Source: an uncultured Lysobacterales bacterium (GTDB lineage: Bacteria; Pseudomonadota; Gammaproteobacteria; Xanthomonadales; SZUA-36). Taken from it: a DNA stretch of 9,508 nucleotides. Shown here in pieces: positions 1 through 6,890 of the stretch; the stretch's first letter is position 1; every line of letters begins with the position of its first letter. Made by a program: the position numbers and the translations under genes. The stretch lies in assembly GCA_937974465.1 (NCBI GenBank), contig CALJWY010000257.1, positions 1 through 9,508 of the forward strand, read 5' to 3'. Below the pieces are notes generated by a model. That model did not search any database. It saw nothing but the letters and a program-made list of their open reading frames with translations, and had not been told where the DNA came from.

Positions 1-315
1 TGCGTCAGCCTCCGAATCCGAAACAAGCTCAACAGGTCCTTCTATTCGCACCTGGCGCTCGAGGGTTTTCCAGTGGAATAAAAGCGCGGCATTGGGGTTT
101 TCCCCAAGCTGGTGGCTCTTGGCGCTATCAAGATTCGTATAAAACACGAAACCTTCCGGGCTGACGCCCTTTAACAGCACCATGCGCGCTGCCGGCTTTC
201 CATCATTACCGACGGTTGCCAATGCCATGGCGTTAGGATTATTGAGCTCGCTGTGCGAGGCCTCTTCCAGCCAGTCGTTAAATATATCGAATGGATCGCG
301 ATCCTTTATTCCCAT
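1..315 (-). CDS. pdxH: Pyridoxine/pyridoxamine 5'-phosphate oxidase, N-terminal part (cut by window edge)
   Basis: FMN-dependent cytoplasmic oxidase that converts pyridoxine or pyridoxamine 5'-phosphate to pyridoxal 5'-phosphate, the last step of vitamin B6 cofactor synthesis and salvage. The first 105 residues are present, about half of the usual 195-220; the C-terminal half lies left of base 1. Visible family motifs are DPFDIF (7-12), RMVLLK (44-49, FMN-binding strand), FVFYTN (56-61) and LERQVRIEGPVE (85-96). The ATG at 315 is the first in-frame start after a stop at 346-348 and has a modest AGG upstream, so the N-terminus is short compared with E. coli, as in many alphaproteobacterial homologues. 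Residue 65 is Ala (SAK, 64-66) where E. coli has Arg88 (SRK). The gene follows pepT on the same strand after 56 bp and may be co-transcribed with it. The family call is very secure. Confidence 0.95.
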   Translation of the reverse strand, partial: MGIKDRDPFDIFNDWLEEASHSELNNPNAMALATVGNDGKPAARMVLLKGVSPEGFVFYTNLDSAKSHQLGENPNAALLFHWKTLERQVRIEGPVELVSDSEADA

Positions 316-371
316 TAAACGTTTACCTGTTCTTATTGATGATTGTTACTTTCTGACTATCTTAAACCTTT

Positions 372-1625
372 CTAAGCCCGCTCTTCCCAGACCTGGCACA
401 ACTCGATGATAACCTCGACAGCCTTGTGCATGTCGCTGGTTGAAATCCATTCGTAGCGGGAATGGAAATTGTGCTCCCCGGCAAATATGTTGGGTGTCGG
501 TAAGCCCATGAATGATAGTCTCGAGCCATCGGTTCCACCGCGTATGGGCTCGATGGCCGGCTTAAGACCTGCGCGCCTGAAGGCCTCACAGGCATTTTCA
601 ACCACGTCCGGGTGATGATCCAGCACTTCTTTCATGTTGCGGTAGGATTCTTCTACCGTTATCTCGACACTTGAACCAGGGTGAGCTGCCACGGCTTCCA
701 GTGCAATCTTTTCCACCAATTGCTCCATTTCCTGCAGCTTGGGTGTAGCGAAGTCCCGCACCAGCAATTTGACCGAGGTGCTGTCGACACTTGCATCCAT
801 CATGTACGGATGAACGAACCCCTCGTAAGCCTCTGTGGTTTCCGGCGACAGGCTATCTTGCGGCAAGCGCGCGATAAAGTCTGCAGCTACCTTGATGGCA
901 TTGACCATCTTACCCTTGGCAAACCCCGGATGGGTATTAAAGCCTGTGAAGCGCGCCGTTATGGAATCCGCCGAAAAGGTTTCCACCTGCAATTCAGCGA
1001 GGGTTTCACCATCCATCGTATAGGCGCAAGCAGCGCCAAAACGCTCGACATCAAAGTATTGGGTACCGCGGCCAACTTCCTCATCAGGGGTAAATCCTAT
1101 TCGAACCGGCCCATGGGGGATTTCCGGATGGGCAAGCAGGTATTCCACAGCGGCCATGATCTCGGCGACACCGGCCTTGTTATCCGCACCCAGCAACGTG
1201 GTGCCTGATGCCGTGATAATGTCGTTGCCGATCTGGTTGGCAAGATGCGGGTTATCGTTGAAGGTGATTACCGCAGACGGGTCATCAGGCAGCACGATAT
1301 CCCGCCCGTCATAATCCCGGTGAAAGATCGCTTTAACACCTTTGCCGCTCATTTCAGGTGATGTATCTACATGCGCAAGGAATCCTATGACCGGTGTATT
1401 CTGCTTACTGCTCGTGGCCGGCACAGTTGCAAACACATAGCCGTACTCATCCTTGGTGACGTCTTCCAAACCCAGGGCCTTCAACTCGTCATGCAGATGT
1501 TGCAATAAAACATGCTGACCCGGGGTACTGGGAAAGGTGTCCGAGTCCTCGGTGGACTGGGTATCAAACTTGACGTATTCCAGGAATTTTTCAACACACC
1601 CGGTAGCATATTTTGGCGCATTCAT
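372..1625 (-). CDS. pepT: Peptidase T (M20 tripeptide aminopeptidase)
   Basis: Cytoplasmic di-zinc aminopeptidase of family M20B that releases the N-terminal residue of tripeptides, completing breakdown of imported or turnover peptides. The length of 417 aa matches the usual 405-415. Metal and catalytic residues are all visible: H85 and D87 (AHVDTSP), D148 (LLGADNKAG), catalytic E182 with E183 (TPDEEVGRG), D205 (TMDGE) and H388 (EHNFHSRYEW). These correspond in order and spacing to the E. coli PepT set. The lid/dimerisation domain occupies roughly 212-325, including NTHPGFAKGKMVNA. The start is fixed by a strong AGGAGG upstream of the ATG at 1625; the stop is TAG. It is the first gene of a minus-strand pair with pdxH and is divergent from the MFS gene. 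No substitutions of key residues are seen. Confidence 0.97.
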   Translation of the reverse strand: MNAPKYATGCVEKFLEYVKFDTQSTEDSDTFPSTPGQHVLLQHLHDELKALGLEDVTKDEYGYVFATVPATSSKQNTPVIGFLAHVDTSPEMSGKGVKAIFHRDYDGRDIVLPDDPSAVITFNDNPHLANQIGNDIITASGTTLLGADNKAGVAEIMAAVEYLLAHPEIPHGPVRIGFTPDEEVGRGTQYFDVERFGAACAYTMDGETLAELQVETFSADSITARFTGFNTHPGFAKGKMVNAIKVAADFIARLPQDSLSPETTEAYEGFVHPYMMDASVDSTSVKLLVRDFATPKLQEMEQLVEKIALEAVAAHPGSSVEITVEESYRNMKEVLDHHPDVVENACEAFRRAGLKPAIEPIRGGTDGSRLSFMGLPTPNIFAGEHNFHSRYEWISTSDMHKAVEVIIELCQVWEERA

Positions 1626-1893
1626 TACGACTCCTCCTGTGGCAACGGCAAAGGATATATTTTACGCCAATTTACGAAAAACTTGGCCATTTTCGATGAC
1701 CATTTCCAGGCTCAGCCAGCAGGATCCGGCAACTCTAATCACCAACCCTTCTTTTGTCTTGGTATCAATCCCGAAGGCAAGTCTGCTGAGGAAATTTGCC
1801 GGCGCCCCGTGTGATAATCAACCGCAACAACTGCTAAACTCTGCTGCTTGGCATAACGGGTCACGGCCCACAATATGCAACCCTGGGCCCGGC
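1626..1893. other. Divergent intergenic region between pepT and the MFS gene
   Basis: This 268-bp non-coding stretch must carry the pepT promoter (leftward) and probably that of the plus-strand series (rightward). On the minus strand an A/T-rich box TAAAAT (1659-1664) could be a -10 for pepT, but no good -35 lies at 16-18 bp. On the plus strand, TGCTAAACT (1832-1840) resembles an extended -10 for the MFS gene, again without a clear -35. The open frame that continues upstream of 1894 into antisense pepT is not considered coding. No operator-like palindrome stood out. Confidence 0.45.
1631..1637 (-). promoter_or_regulatory. Strong Shine-Dalgarno of pepT
   Basis: Read on the minus strand, GGAGGAG (inside ACAGGAGGAGTCG) lies 5 nt upstream of the ATG at 1625. 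It is the clearest ribosome binding site in the window and fixes the pepT start. Confidence 0.85.
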
Positions 1894-3072
1894 ATGTTAC
1901 GCAAACAAAATAACCCTGAATTCCTTCTTGCACTGATGGCAATCGCAGCAACGCTGGCGTTTTCGGTATGGCAGGTTTTGCTGAATAATTTTGCCATTGA
2001 GCAGATCGCTTTCACGGGACGGGAAATTGGTATCCTGCAGAGCCTTAGAGAGGTACCCGGGTTCCTGGCATTTACCGTGGTCTTTGTTCTGCTACTGGTG
2101 CGGGAACAACATTTTGCCTTGTTCTCGGCCGCCCTGCTCGGTGCCGGTGTCGCCATGACAGGTTTTTTGCCCAGCGAATACGGCTTTTATTTCACCACCG
2201 TATTGATGTCCATTGGCTTCCATTACTTTTATACCCTACAGCAATCACTGACGCTGCAATGGATCGATACCGAGCGGGCGCCGGAGTTTATGGGGCGCCT
2301 CTCTGCCATCTCATCGATCGCAGCCCTGATCACCTTTGGCAGCGTATGGTTATGCCTGAAGTTCTTTAAAGTTGATTACCAGTGGATCTACCTGGTTGGC
2401 GGCCTGATCGCTGTAATTCTGGTCGTTTTTGCATGGTTATGGTTTCCACAATTCAACCAAAAAGTACCTCAGAAAAAACACCTGGTATTGCGCAATCGAT
2501 ATTGGCTCTTTTATGCCCTGACCTTTATGAGCGGAGCCCGCCGGCAGATTTTCGTGGTGTTTGCAGGCTTTTTAATGGTCCAGAAATTTGGTTTTTCCGC
2601 CGCGAATATCGCCCTGCTTTTCCTGGTCAATCACATGATCAATGCAGTTGTAGCACCCAAGGTTGGCAGGCTGATCGCCTCGTTTGGCGAACGCAGGATG
2701 ATGGGGGTTGAGTACGTCGGCCTCATCGTAATTTTTACCGCCTATGCGCTGGTGGAAACCGCCTGGATTGCAACCATCCTCTATATCCTGGATCATATTC
2801 TTTTCGCGATGGCCATTGCGATCAGGAGTTATTTTCAAAAGATTGCCGATCCTGCCGATATCGCATCTTCATCCGGGGTGTCATTTACCATCAACCATAT
2901 TGCTGCCGTGATTATCCCCGCCGCCTTTGGAATCGTCTGGCTGTACTCACCGTCCCTGGTCTTCCTGGCAGGTAGTGGCATGGCGGCAGTTTCATTGATA
3001 TTGTCCCGCCTGGTGCCCTACAAGCCTGCAGAAGGCAATGAAACAAAGTTGATCAGGCTACCTGCAAAATAG
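1894..3072 (+). CDS. MFS transporter of unknown substrate
   Basis: Inner-membrane Major Facilitator Superfamily permease of 392 aa, a normal length for a 12-helix carrier. Hydrophobic segments run through the whole protein (for example about 10-30, 55-69, 75-93, 97-117, 137-155, 164-184, 205-229, 237-255, 271-289, 292-311, 330-350 and 352-372). A polar cytoplasmic linker (185-203, NQKVPQKKHLVLRNR) separates the halves. A motif-A-like loop is seen at 257-270 (VGRLIASFGERRMM), and SGARRQIFVVF (213-223) opens the second half. The start was set at the ATG of MLRKQNN because the first helix follows at once. The reading frame is open 357 bp further upstream, but that part is antisense to pepT and has no transporter-like sequence. 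No convincing Shine-Dalgarno precedes 1894 (CCTGGGCCCGGC). It is the first gene of the plus-strand series, 65 bp before the phosphatase-like gene. The substrate cannot be read from the sequence. Confidence 0.85.
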   Translation: MLRKQNNPEFLLALMAIAATLAFSVWQVLLNNFAIEQIAFTGREIGILQSLREVPGFLAFTVVFVLLLVREQHFALFSAALLGAGVAMTGFLPSEYGFYFTTVLMSIGFHYFYTLQQSLTLQWIDTERAPEFMGRLSAISSIAALITFGSVWLCLKFFKVDYQWIYLVGGLIAVILVVFAWLWFPQFNQKVPQKKHLVLRNRYWLFYALTFMSGARRQIFVVFAGFLMVQKFGFSAANIALLFLVNHMINAVVAPKVGRLIASFGERRMMGVEYVGLIVIFTAYALVETAWIATILYILDHILFAMAIAIRSYFQKIADPADIASSSGVSFTINHIAAVIIPAAFGIVWLYSPSLVFLAGSGMAAVSLILSRLVPYKPAEGNETKLIRLPAK

Positions 3073-3122
3073 CCTGGCAGAGCATTATTGGCATCTCCCT
3101 GTAACATTAAGCCCTGGCAATT

Positions 3123-3128
3123 AAGGAG
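3123..3128 (+). promoter_or_regulatory. Shine-Dalgarno of the DUF442-like gene
   Basis: AAGGAG lies 9 nt upstream of the ATG at 3138. It supports that start and hence an intact signal peptide on the product. Confidence 0.8.
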
Positions 3129-3137
3129 TTAAAGCAC

Positions 3138-3692
3138 ATGGTTCTTTTCAGACAAACAGTCTTTACAGTGTTGGCACTGGGTGGCCTGGTACTGTCAGCC
3201 AATGCCGCTGAATTATCAGATATCACCAATTACCGGGAATATTCAGCCAAATTCTCAAGTTCAGGCCAACCAACCAAGGCTCAAATGGAACTGCTCAAGT
3301 CCGAAGGCTTCGAGCGAATCATCTATATCGCATTTACCAATGGCAGCACCGCGCTGGCCAATGAGGATGTCATCGCAAGGGAACTGGGTATGGAGTATTT
3401 TCATATTCCGGTGGTCTGGGACAATCCGACAGTGTCTGATTTTTACGCGTTCGCCGATATCATGAAACGCTATCCGGACAAGCGGTCGTTACTGCACTGC
3501 AAGGTCAATTACCGCGCAACTGCATTCAGTTTTTTGTACCGGGTTATTTACCAGGATGTACCGGTTGCGGAAGCAAAGGCTGACCTGAATAGCATATGGT
3601 CGCCCGACGAAACCTGGCGCAAGCTGATTTTTTCCATATTGGAGGAGAATGGTAAGTCTTCACAATGTGAAGGCTGTAACTGGGATAATTGA
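3138..3692 (+). CDS. Exported DUF442/BLH-type protein tyrosine phosphatase-like protein
   Basis: A 184-aa protein with a clear Sec signal peptide: R5, a hydrophobic core at about 7-20 and a likely cut after SANA or SANAA near 23-24. It is therefore expected in the periplasm. The rest resembles the small cysteine-phosphatase fold of the DUF442 (beta-lactamase-hydrolase-like phosphatase) family. It has a GQPTKAQMELLKSEGF entry (43-58), then IIYIAF, then FHIPVVWDNPT (88-98, D95 a candidate general acid), and the active-site loop LLHCKVNYRATAF (118-130) with C121 and R126. The cysteine and arginine are separated by four residues, as in the CRSGTR type of DUF442 loop, not the five of classical CX5R phosphatases. 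The C-terminus carries a CEGC pair (177-180). It lies between an MFS gene (65 bp) and an M14 peptidase gene (169 bp). Substrate and catalytic activity are unknown; the fold call is good and the function is inferred. Confidence 0.78.
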   Translation: MVLFRQTVFTVLALGGLVLSANAAELSDITNYREYSAKFSSSGQPTKAQMELLKSEGFERIIYIAFTNGSTALANEDVIARELGMEYFHIPVVWDNPTVSDFYAFADIMKRYPDKRSLLHCKVNYRATAFSFLYRVIYQDVPVAEAKADLNSIWSPDETWRKLIFSILEENGKSSQCEGCNWDN

Positions 3693-3733
3693 ACCGGCCT
3701 AGCAGTCCTTTCACTGCCAAGACCACCGGTTTC
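3691..3733 (+). repeat. Nested inverted repeat just after the phosphatase-like gene
   Basis: The outer arms AACCGG (3692-3697) and CCGGTT (3726-3731) enclose an inner hairpin GCAGT (3702-3706) / ACTGC (3713-3717) with loop CCTTTC. The outer arm starts inside the stop codon of the upstream gene. No T-run follows closely, so this is not a classical intrinsic terminator; it may form mRNA structure or be a weak or processed 3' end. The rest of the 169-bp gap to 3861 holds -10-like boxes (TATCAT 3817-3822, CATAAT 3831-3836) without a good -35. Confidence 0.4.
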
Positions 3734-3850
3734 AAAATACCTGGCAAGCGTTCTCTGGTAATAGTCATTAAAGGCGCAAGTAACCGTTTATTCCAATGAC
3801 CTGATGCCGGTTTTGTTATCATTATCGAAACATAATAAACATCTAAATGC

Positions 3851-3854
3851 AGGT
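3851..3854 (+). promoter_or_regulatory. Weak Shine-Dalgarno deciding the M14 peptidase start
   Basis: AGGT lies 7 nt before the ATG at 3862, whereas the in-frame ATG at 3847 is preceded only by A/T-rich sequence with no ribosome-binding motif. This favours 3862, though the difference is only five residues of the signal peptide. Confidence 0.45.
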
Positions 3855-3861
3855 AAAAATA

Positions 3862-5403
3862 ATGTCCATACGTATGTTTTCAATAGCTTTATCATTGCTG
3901 CTTGCTTCACAGGTCCAGGCTATGGAATCCCGCACACAACTGGAAGAATCCGGCTGGAAGACATTAACCTCGTATCAGCAGATGATGGATTACCTGCAGC
4001 CACTGGTTGCCTCTTCCACAAAGGTGAGCATGGTCCCCATGGGCACCTCGGTATCCGGCCGTGTCATCCCTGCCCTGTATTTTTCAAATGACCCCGTGTT
4101 CGCCAGCCAGCGCGCAAATAAGCCGCTGGTTATGATTTCGTGTCAGCAGCATGGTGATGAACCTTCCGGCAAGGAAGCAGCCCTGATCGTTGCGCGTAAA
4201 TTGTTGAATGAAAACTCAGACTTGCTGGATAACCTGGATTTGATCCTCGTACCCCAGGTGAACCCGGATGGCTCCGAGCTTGGCACCCGCAGAAATGCCA
4301 ATGCTATGGACTTGAATCGAAACCACGTGATTCTCAGCGAGCCCGAGTCACTCGCTCTGCATCAGCTGTTTCTAAAATGGTTGCCCGAGGTAACCCTCGA
4401 TGTCCACGAGTACAACGCCATCAAGGACCCCTGGATCGAAGCGGGTTTCACCAAGGATGCCGATGAGATGCTGGGTGGCGTAACCAATTTGAATATCGAC
4501 CCCAATATCATTCGATTCAGCAGGGAAAGCTTCATTCCGGACATGGGAAAAGGAGTGGCGGCTGATGGCTTTCGTTTTCACCGCTACATTGTCGGAGATC
4601 CTTTCGAAGCCGGGGTGGTGCGATTCAGCACAACCGCCATCAATGACAGCCGTCAAAGCATGGGAATGTACAACAGCCTCTCATTCATCATCGAAGGCAA
4701 ACGTTATGCCAACACCACCAATGAGCTGGAAAAGCGCACCAGGGGACAGGTCTCGGCCATGCTTAACTTTCTGCAGACCAGCAATCAACATGCCGCAGAC
4801 ATGTTAGCGATCGTGAAGCAGGCGCGTGCCACGATGGAAGACATGGATCAGAGCCATATCCAGATGGAATATTATGCGGATGCTAACCATCCTGTTCTTA
4901 ATTTCCCGGTCTTTGATCTGAAGAGCTGGGAGCGTACCAACCGTGATCTCGAAAACTTCAAGCCATTGGTGAAAATCAGGAAATCTGTCTACAAACCAGC
5001 TGCATATGCATTTCCAGCCACGGAAATGAGATTGATAGAGCTCTTGAAGCGCCACCAAATTCCTTTCCAGACCCTGCAGCGTGATGACGATTTCAAAACC
5101 GAGACCTATCGTGTCCAGCACATCGTCGAGGCCATTGATGAAGAGAAGCCCACCTACTTGGTTGATGTACACAAAATAGCCCGACAGGAAACCCTGCAGT
5201 CCGGGATGATCATTGTTCCGGTTAGTGGCTCGGCTGCAAACCTGATTCCACTAATGCTGGAACCCGAGTCTACCTGGGGTATTGTTTCACCGCGCGCCAC
5301 CGGCAAATACCGCTTTGCAGACTACCTCGTTGAAGGTCAGGACTACCCGGTAAAGCGTCTGCCACCACAGGATAAGCTCAACCTGGAAAAACTCGCTGAA
5401 TAA
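3862..5403 (+). CDS. Exported M14-family zinc carboxypeptidase-like protein
   Basis: Probable periplasmic metallopeptidase of 513 aa. The N-terminus is a signal peptide (R4, hydrophobic 6-16, VQA cut near residue 20). The M14 catalytic domain spans about 25-300 with the full set of expected residues: zinc ligands H97 and E100 (QQHGDEPSG), NPDG (134-137), R144 and DLNRN (150-154) for the substrate C-terminus, third zinc ligand H182 (LDVHEY) and a candidate catalytic E278 (SFIIEGK). The C-terminal part (about 335-513) is not a peptidase core. It contains KPAAYAFPATEMRLIELLKRHQIPFQTL-type sequence and a PVSGSAANLIPLMLEPES stretch that recurs in larger bacterial M14-like proteins. The family also contains amidases and succinylglutamate desuccinylase relatives, so cleavage of peptides, peptidoglycan peptides or another amide are all possible. 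An alternative start is 3847 (518 aa). nhaC follows after 46 bp, probably in one transcript. Confidence 0.87.
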   Translation: MSIRMFSIALSLLLASQVQAMESRTQLEESGWKTLTSYQQMMDYLQPLVASSTKVSMVPMGTSVSGRVIPALYFSNDPVFASQRANKPLVMISCQQHGDEPSGKEAALIVARKLLNENSDLLDNLDLILVPQVNPDGSELGTRRNANAMDLNRNHVILSEPESLALHQLFLKWLPEVTLDVHEYNAIKDPWIEAGFTKDADEMLGGVTNLNIDPNIIRFSRESFIPDMGKGVAADGFRFHRYIVGDPFEAGVVRFSTTAINDSRQSMGMYNSLSFIIEGKRYANTTNELEKRTRGQVSAMLNFLQTSNQHAADMLAIVKQARATMEDMDQSHIQMEYYADANHPVLNFPVFDLKSWERTNRDLENFKPLVKIRKSVYKPAAYAFPATEMRLIELLKRHQIPFQTLQRDDDFKTETYRVQHIVEAIDEEKPTYLVDVHKIARQETLQSGMIIVPVSGSAANLIPLMLEPESTWGIVSPRATGKYRFADYLVEGQDYPVKRLPPQDKLNLEKLAE

Positions 5404-5449
5404 GCCAAAAAAGTGGTATTGACCCACGACACAAACTGCCTGGAAACCC

Positions 5450-6871
5450 ATGAATCAAAAAAACAGGGTTGAAAAACTCACGCCAACACTTATCCAGTCC
5501 CTGACACCACTAATGGCCCTCGCCCTTTTCCTCGGTGTGGGCTACGGGGTATTCCACCTGAATGCAGAAATACTCTTGATTGCGGCGGCCACCGTTGCCG
5601 GGATCATTGCGCTCAGGCTCGGCTATAGCTACAAGGATATTGAAAGCGGCATCATCGAGAGCATGATGAAAGGGATGCCGGCCATGCTGATTGTCATCGT
5701 AGTTGGAGCCCTGATTGGCTCGTGGATTGCCGCCGGCACCATTCCAATGCTGATCTATTACGGGCTTAAGCTAATCTCACCCCAATTCTTTTTATTGACG
5801 GCCTGCCTGGTGTCCAGCGTGGTCTCCCTGGTCACTGGCACATCATACGGTACCGTGGGCACTATCGGCGTAGCATTTATCGGTATCGCAGGCGGGCTCG
5901 GCATTCCCCTCGACCAGGCGGCAGGAGCCATCGTTGCCGGCGCATATTTTGGTGATAAATTGTCACCTTTTTCGGACACTACCAACCTGGCGCCCATAGC
6001 CGCACGCAGCAACCTGTTTGACCACATCCGTCACACACTCTGGACCACCACGCCTGCCTGGCTACTGGGGATGTTGATTTATTTTATCATCGGCATGACA
6101 TCCGGAAATGACCTGCCGGCAACCATGGAGCGGGCCGAGACAATCAAGCAAATATTGAAAGACGGATTTGAATTTCACTGGTTGCTGTTGATCCCGCCCG
6201 TCATAACGCTGACTTTTGCCCTGCGCAAAAAACCGGTCATTCCGGGCATGCTGTTATCCTCGGTGGTGGCAGTTCTACTGGCTATTTTTATTCAGCATCT
6301 CGAGATGGTCACTGCGGTGACTTCAATGGTTAAGGGTGTTGTATCTTCTACCGGTGATCCCATGGTCGACAAGCTGCTAAGCCGGGGTGGGATGGTATCG
6401 ATGATGCATGTGACACTGATTGCATTTTGCGCCTTTGCGTTCGGCGGCATCGTACAGAAGGCCGGCATGCTTGACGTCCTGTTGACACGCTTATTGAAAG
6501 TCGCCAATACCGTTGGCAGAATCGTCGCATCGACGGTTGCCTCCAGCATAACCGTAGCATTGATGACAGGCAGCTCCTTCCTGTCTATCCTGATACCGGG
6601 AGAACTATTTGCACCGGCTTATCGTAAATTCAACCTTGCTGCCAAAAACCTGTCCCGCACAACCGAGGACAGCGGCACGGTGATCGTACCGTTGGTCCCG
6701 TGGAGTATTGCAGGCGTATTCATGGCCGGAACCCTGGGTGTCGAAACGCTGGCCTACTTACCTTGGGCCATCATGTGCTACACCGGCTTCATTTTTGCAC
6801 TGATTTACGGCTTCACCGGCTTTGCGATTGCACCACGAATCAATGAGGATGAAACCATACCGGGAAGCTGA
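5450..6871 (+). CDS. nhaC: NhaC-type Na+/H+ antiporter
   Basis: Inner-membrane antiporter of 473 aa, the usual size for NhaC, that expels Na+ in exchange for protons and so supports pH and sodium homeostasis. About eleven to twelve hydrophobic segments are visible. Family landmarks are TGTSYGTVGTIGVAF (129-143), the long signature GAYFGDKLSPFSDTTNLAP (164-182) followed by ARSNLFDHIRHT, TGSSFLSILIPGE (373-385) and TEDSGTVIVPLVPWS (405-419) with acidic E406/D407. The start ATG has only a weak GGAAA upstream. The gene sits 46 bp after the M14 peptidase gene, and its stop is 4 bp from the convergent transporter gene. Relatives of NhaC include malate/lactate antiporters (MleN), so organic-acid exchange coupled to Na+/H+ is a possible alternative. 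Confidence 0.92.
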   Translation: MNQKNRVEKLTPTLIQSLTPLMALALFLGVGYGVFHLNAEILLIAAATVAGIIALRLGYSYKDIESGIIESMMKGMPAMLIVIVVGALIGSWIAAGTIPMLIYYGLKLISPQFFLLTACLVSSVVSLVTGTSYGTVGTIGVAFIGIAGGLGIPLDQAAGAIVAGAYFGDKLSPFSDTTNLAPIAARSNLFDHIRHTLWTTTPAWLLGMLIYFIIGMTSGNDLPATMERAETIKQILKDGFEFHWLLLIPPVITLTFALRKKPVIPGMLLSSVVAVLLAIFIQHLEMVTAVTSMVKGVVSSTGDPMVDKLLSRGGMVSMMHVTLIAFCAFAFGGIVQKAGMLDVLLTRLLKVANTVGRIVASTVASSITVALMTGSSFLSILIPGELFAPAYRKFNLAAKNLSRTTEDSGTVIVPLVPWSIAGVFMAGTLGVETLAYLPWAIMCYTGFIFALIYGFTGFAIAPRINEDETIPGS

Positions 6872-6890
6872 CTGCTCAGGCAGCTTTCCC
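6862..6890. terminator. Hairpin shared by two convergent genes, candidate bidirectional terminator
   Basis: The arms GGGAAGCTG (6862-6870) and CAGCTTTCCC (6881-6890) pair with one bulged T around a 10-nt loop. The left arm contains part of the nhaC stop codon and the right arm encodes the last residues of the convergent transporter, whose stop lies in the loop. On the plus strand a run of five T follows 10 nt later (6901-6905). On the minus strand no T-run is seen. The position at a convergent junction suggests termination, but it lacks a tight U-tract. Confidence 0.5.

Noticed and set aside
681..1208. Open frame of 175 codons on the plus strand
   Set aside because: It lies entirely antisense to pepT, whose catalytic residues are all intact. 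It has no ribosome binding site and a Cys/His/Arg-rich composition typical of a shadow frame.
1537..1893. In-frame upstream extension of the MFS gene by 119 residues
   Set aside because: It starts antisense inside the pepT coding region and crosses the pepT ribosome binding site. It shows no transporter-like or signal sequence, and the first helix is placed normally when starting at 1894.
3479..3530. Classical CX5R tyrosine phosphatase loop
   Set aside because: The codons give C-K-V-N-Y-R with four intervening residues, so the gene was placed in the DUF442-like group rather than called a standard tyrosine phosphatase.
3073..3746. CCTGGCA repeated at 3073, 3113 and 3740
   Set aside because: A 7-mer at irregular spacing with no conserved flanks, and similar words occur elsewhere in the window. 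Chance and base composition explain it.
4804..5172. Open frame of 122 codons on the minus strand within the M14 gene
   Set aside because: It is a shadow of the M14 C-terminal region, with no independent start signal or recognisable domain.
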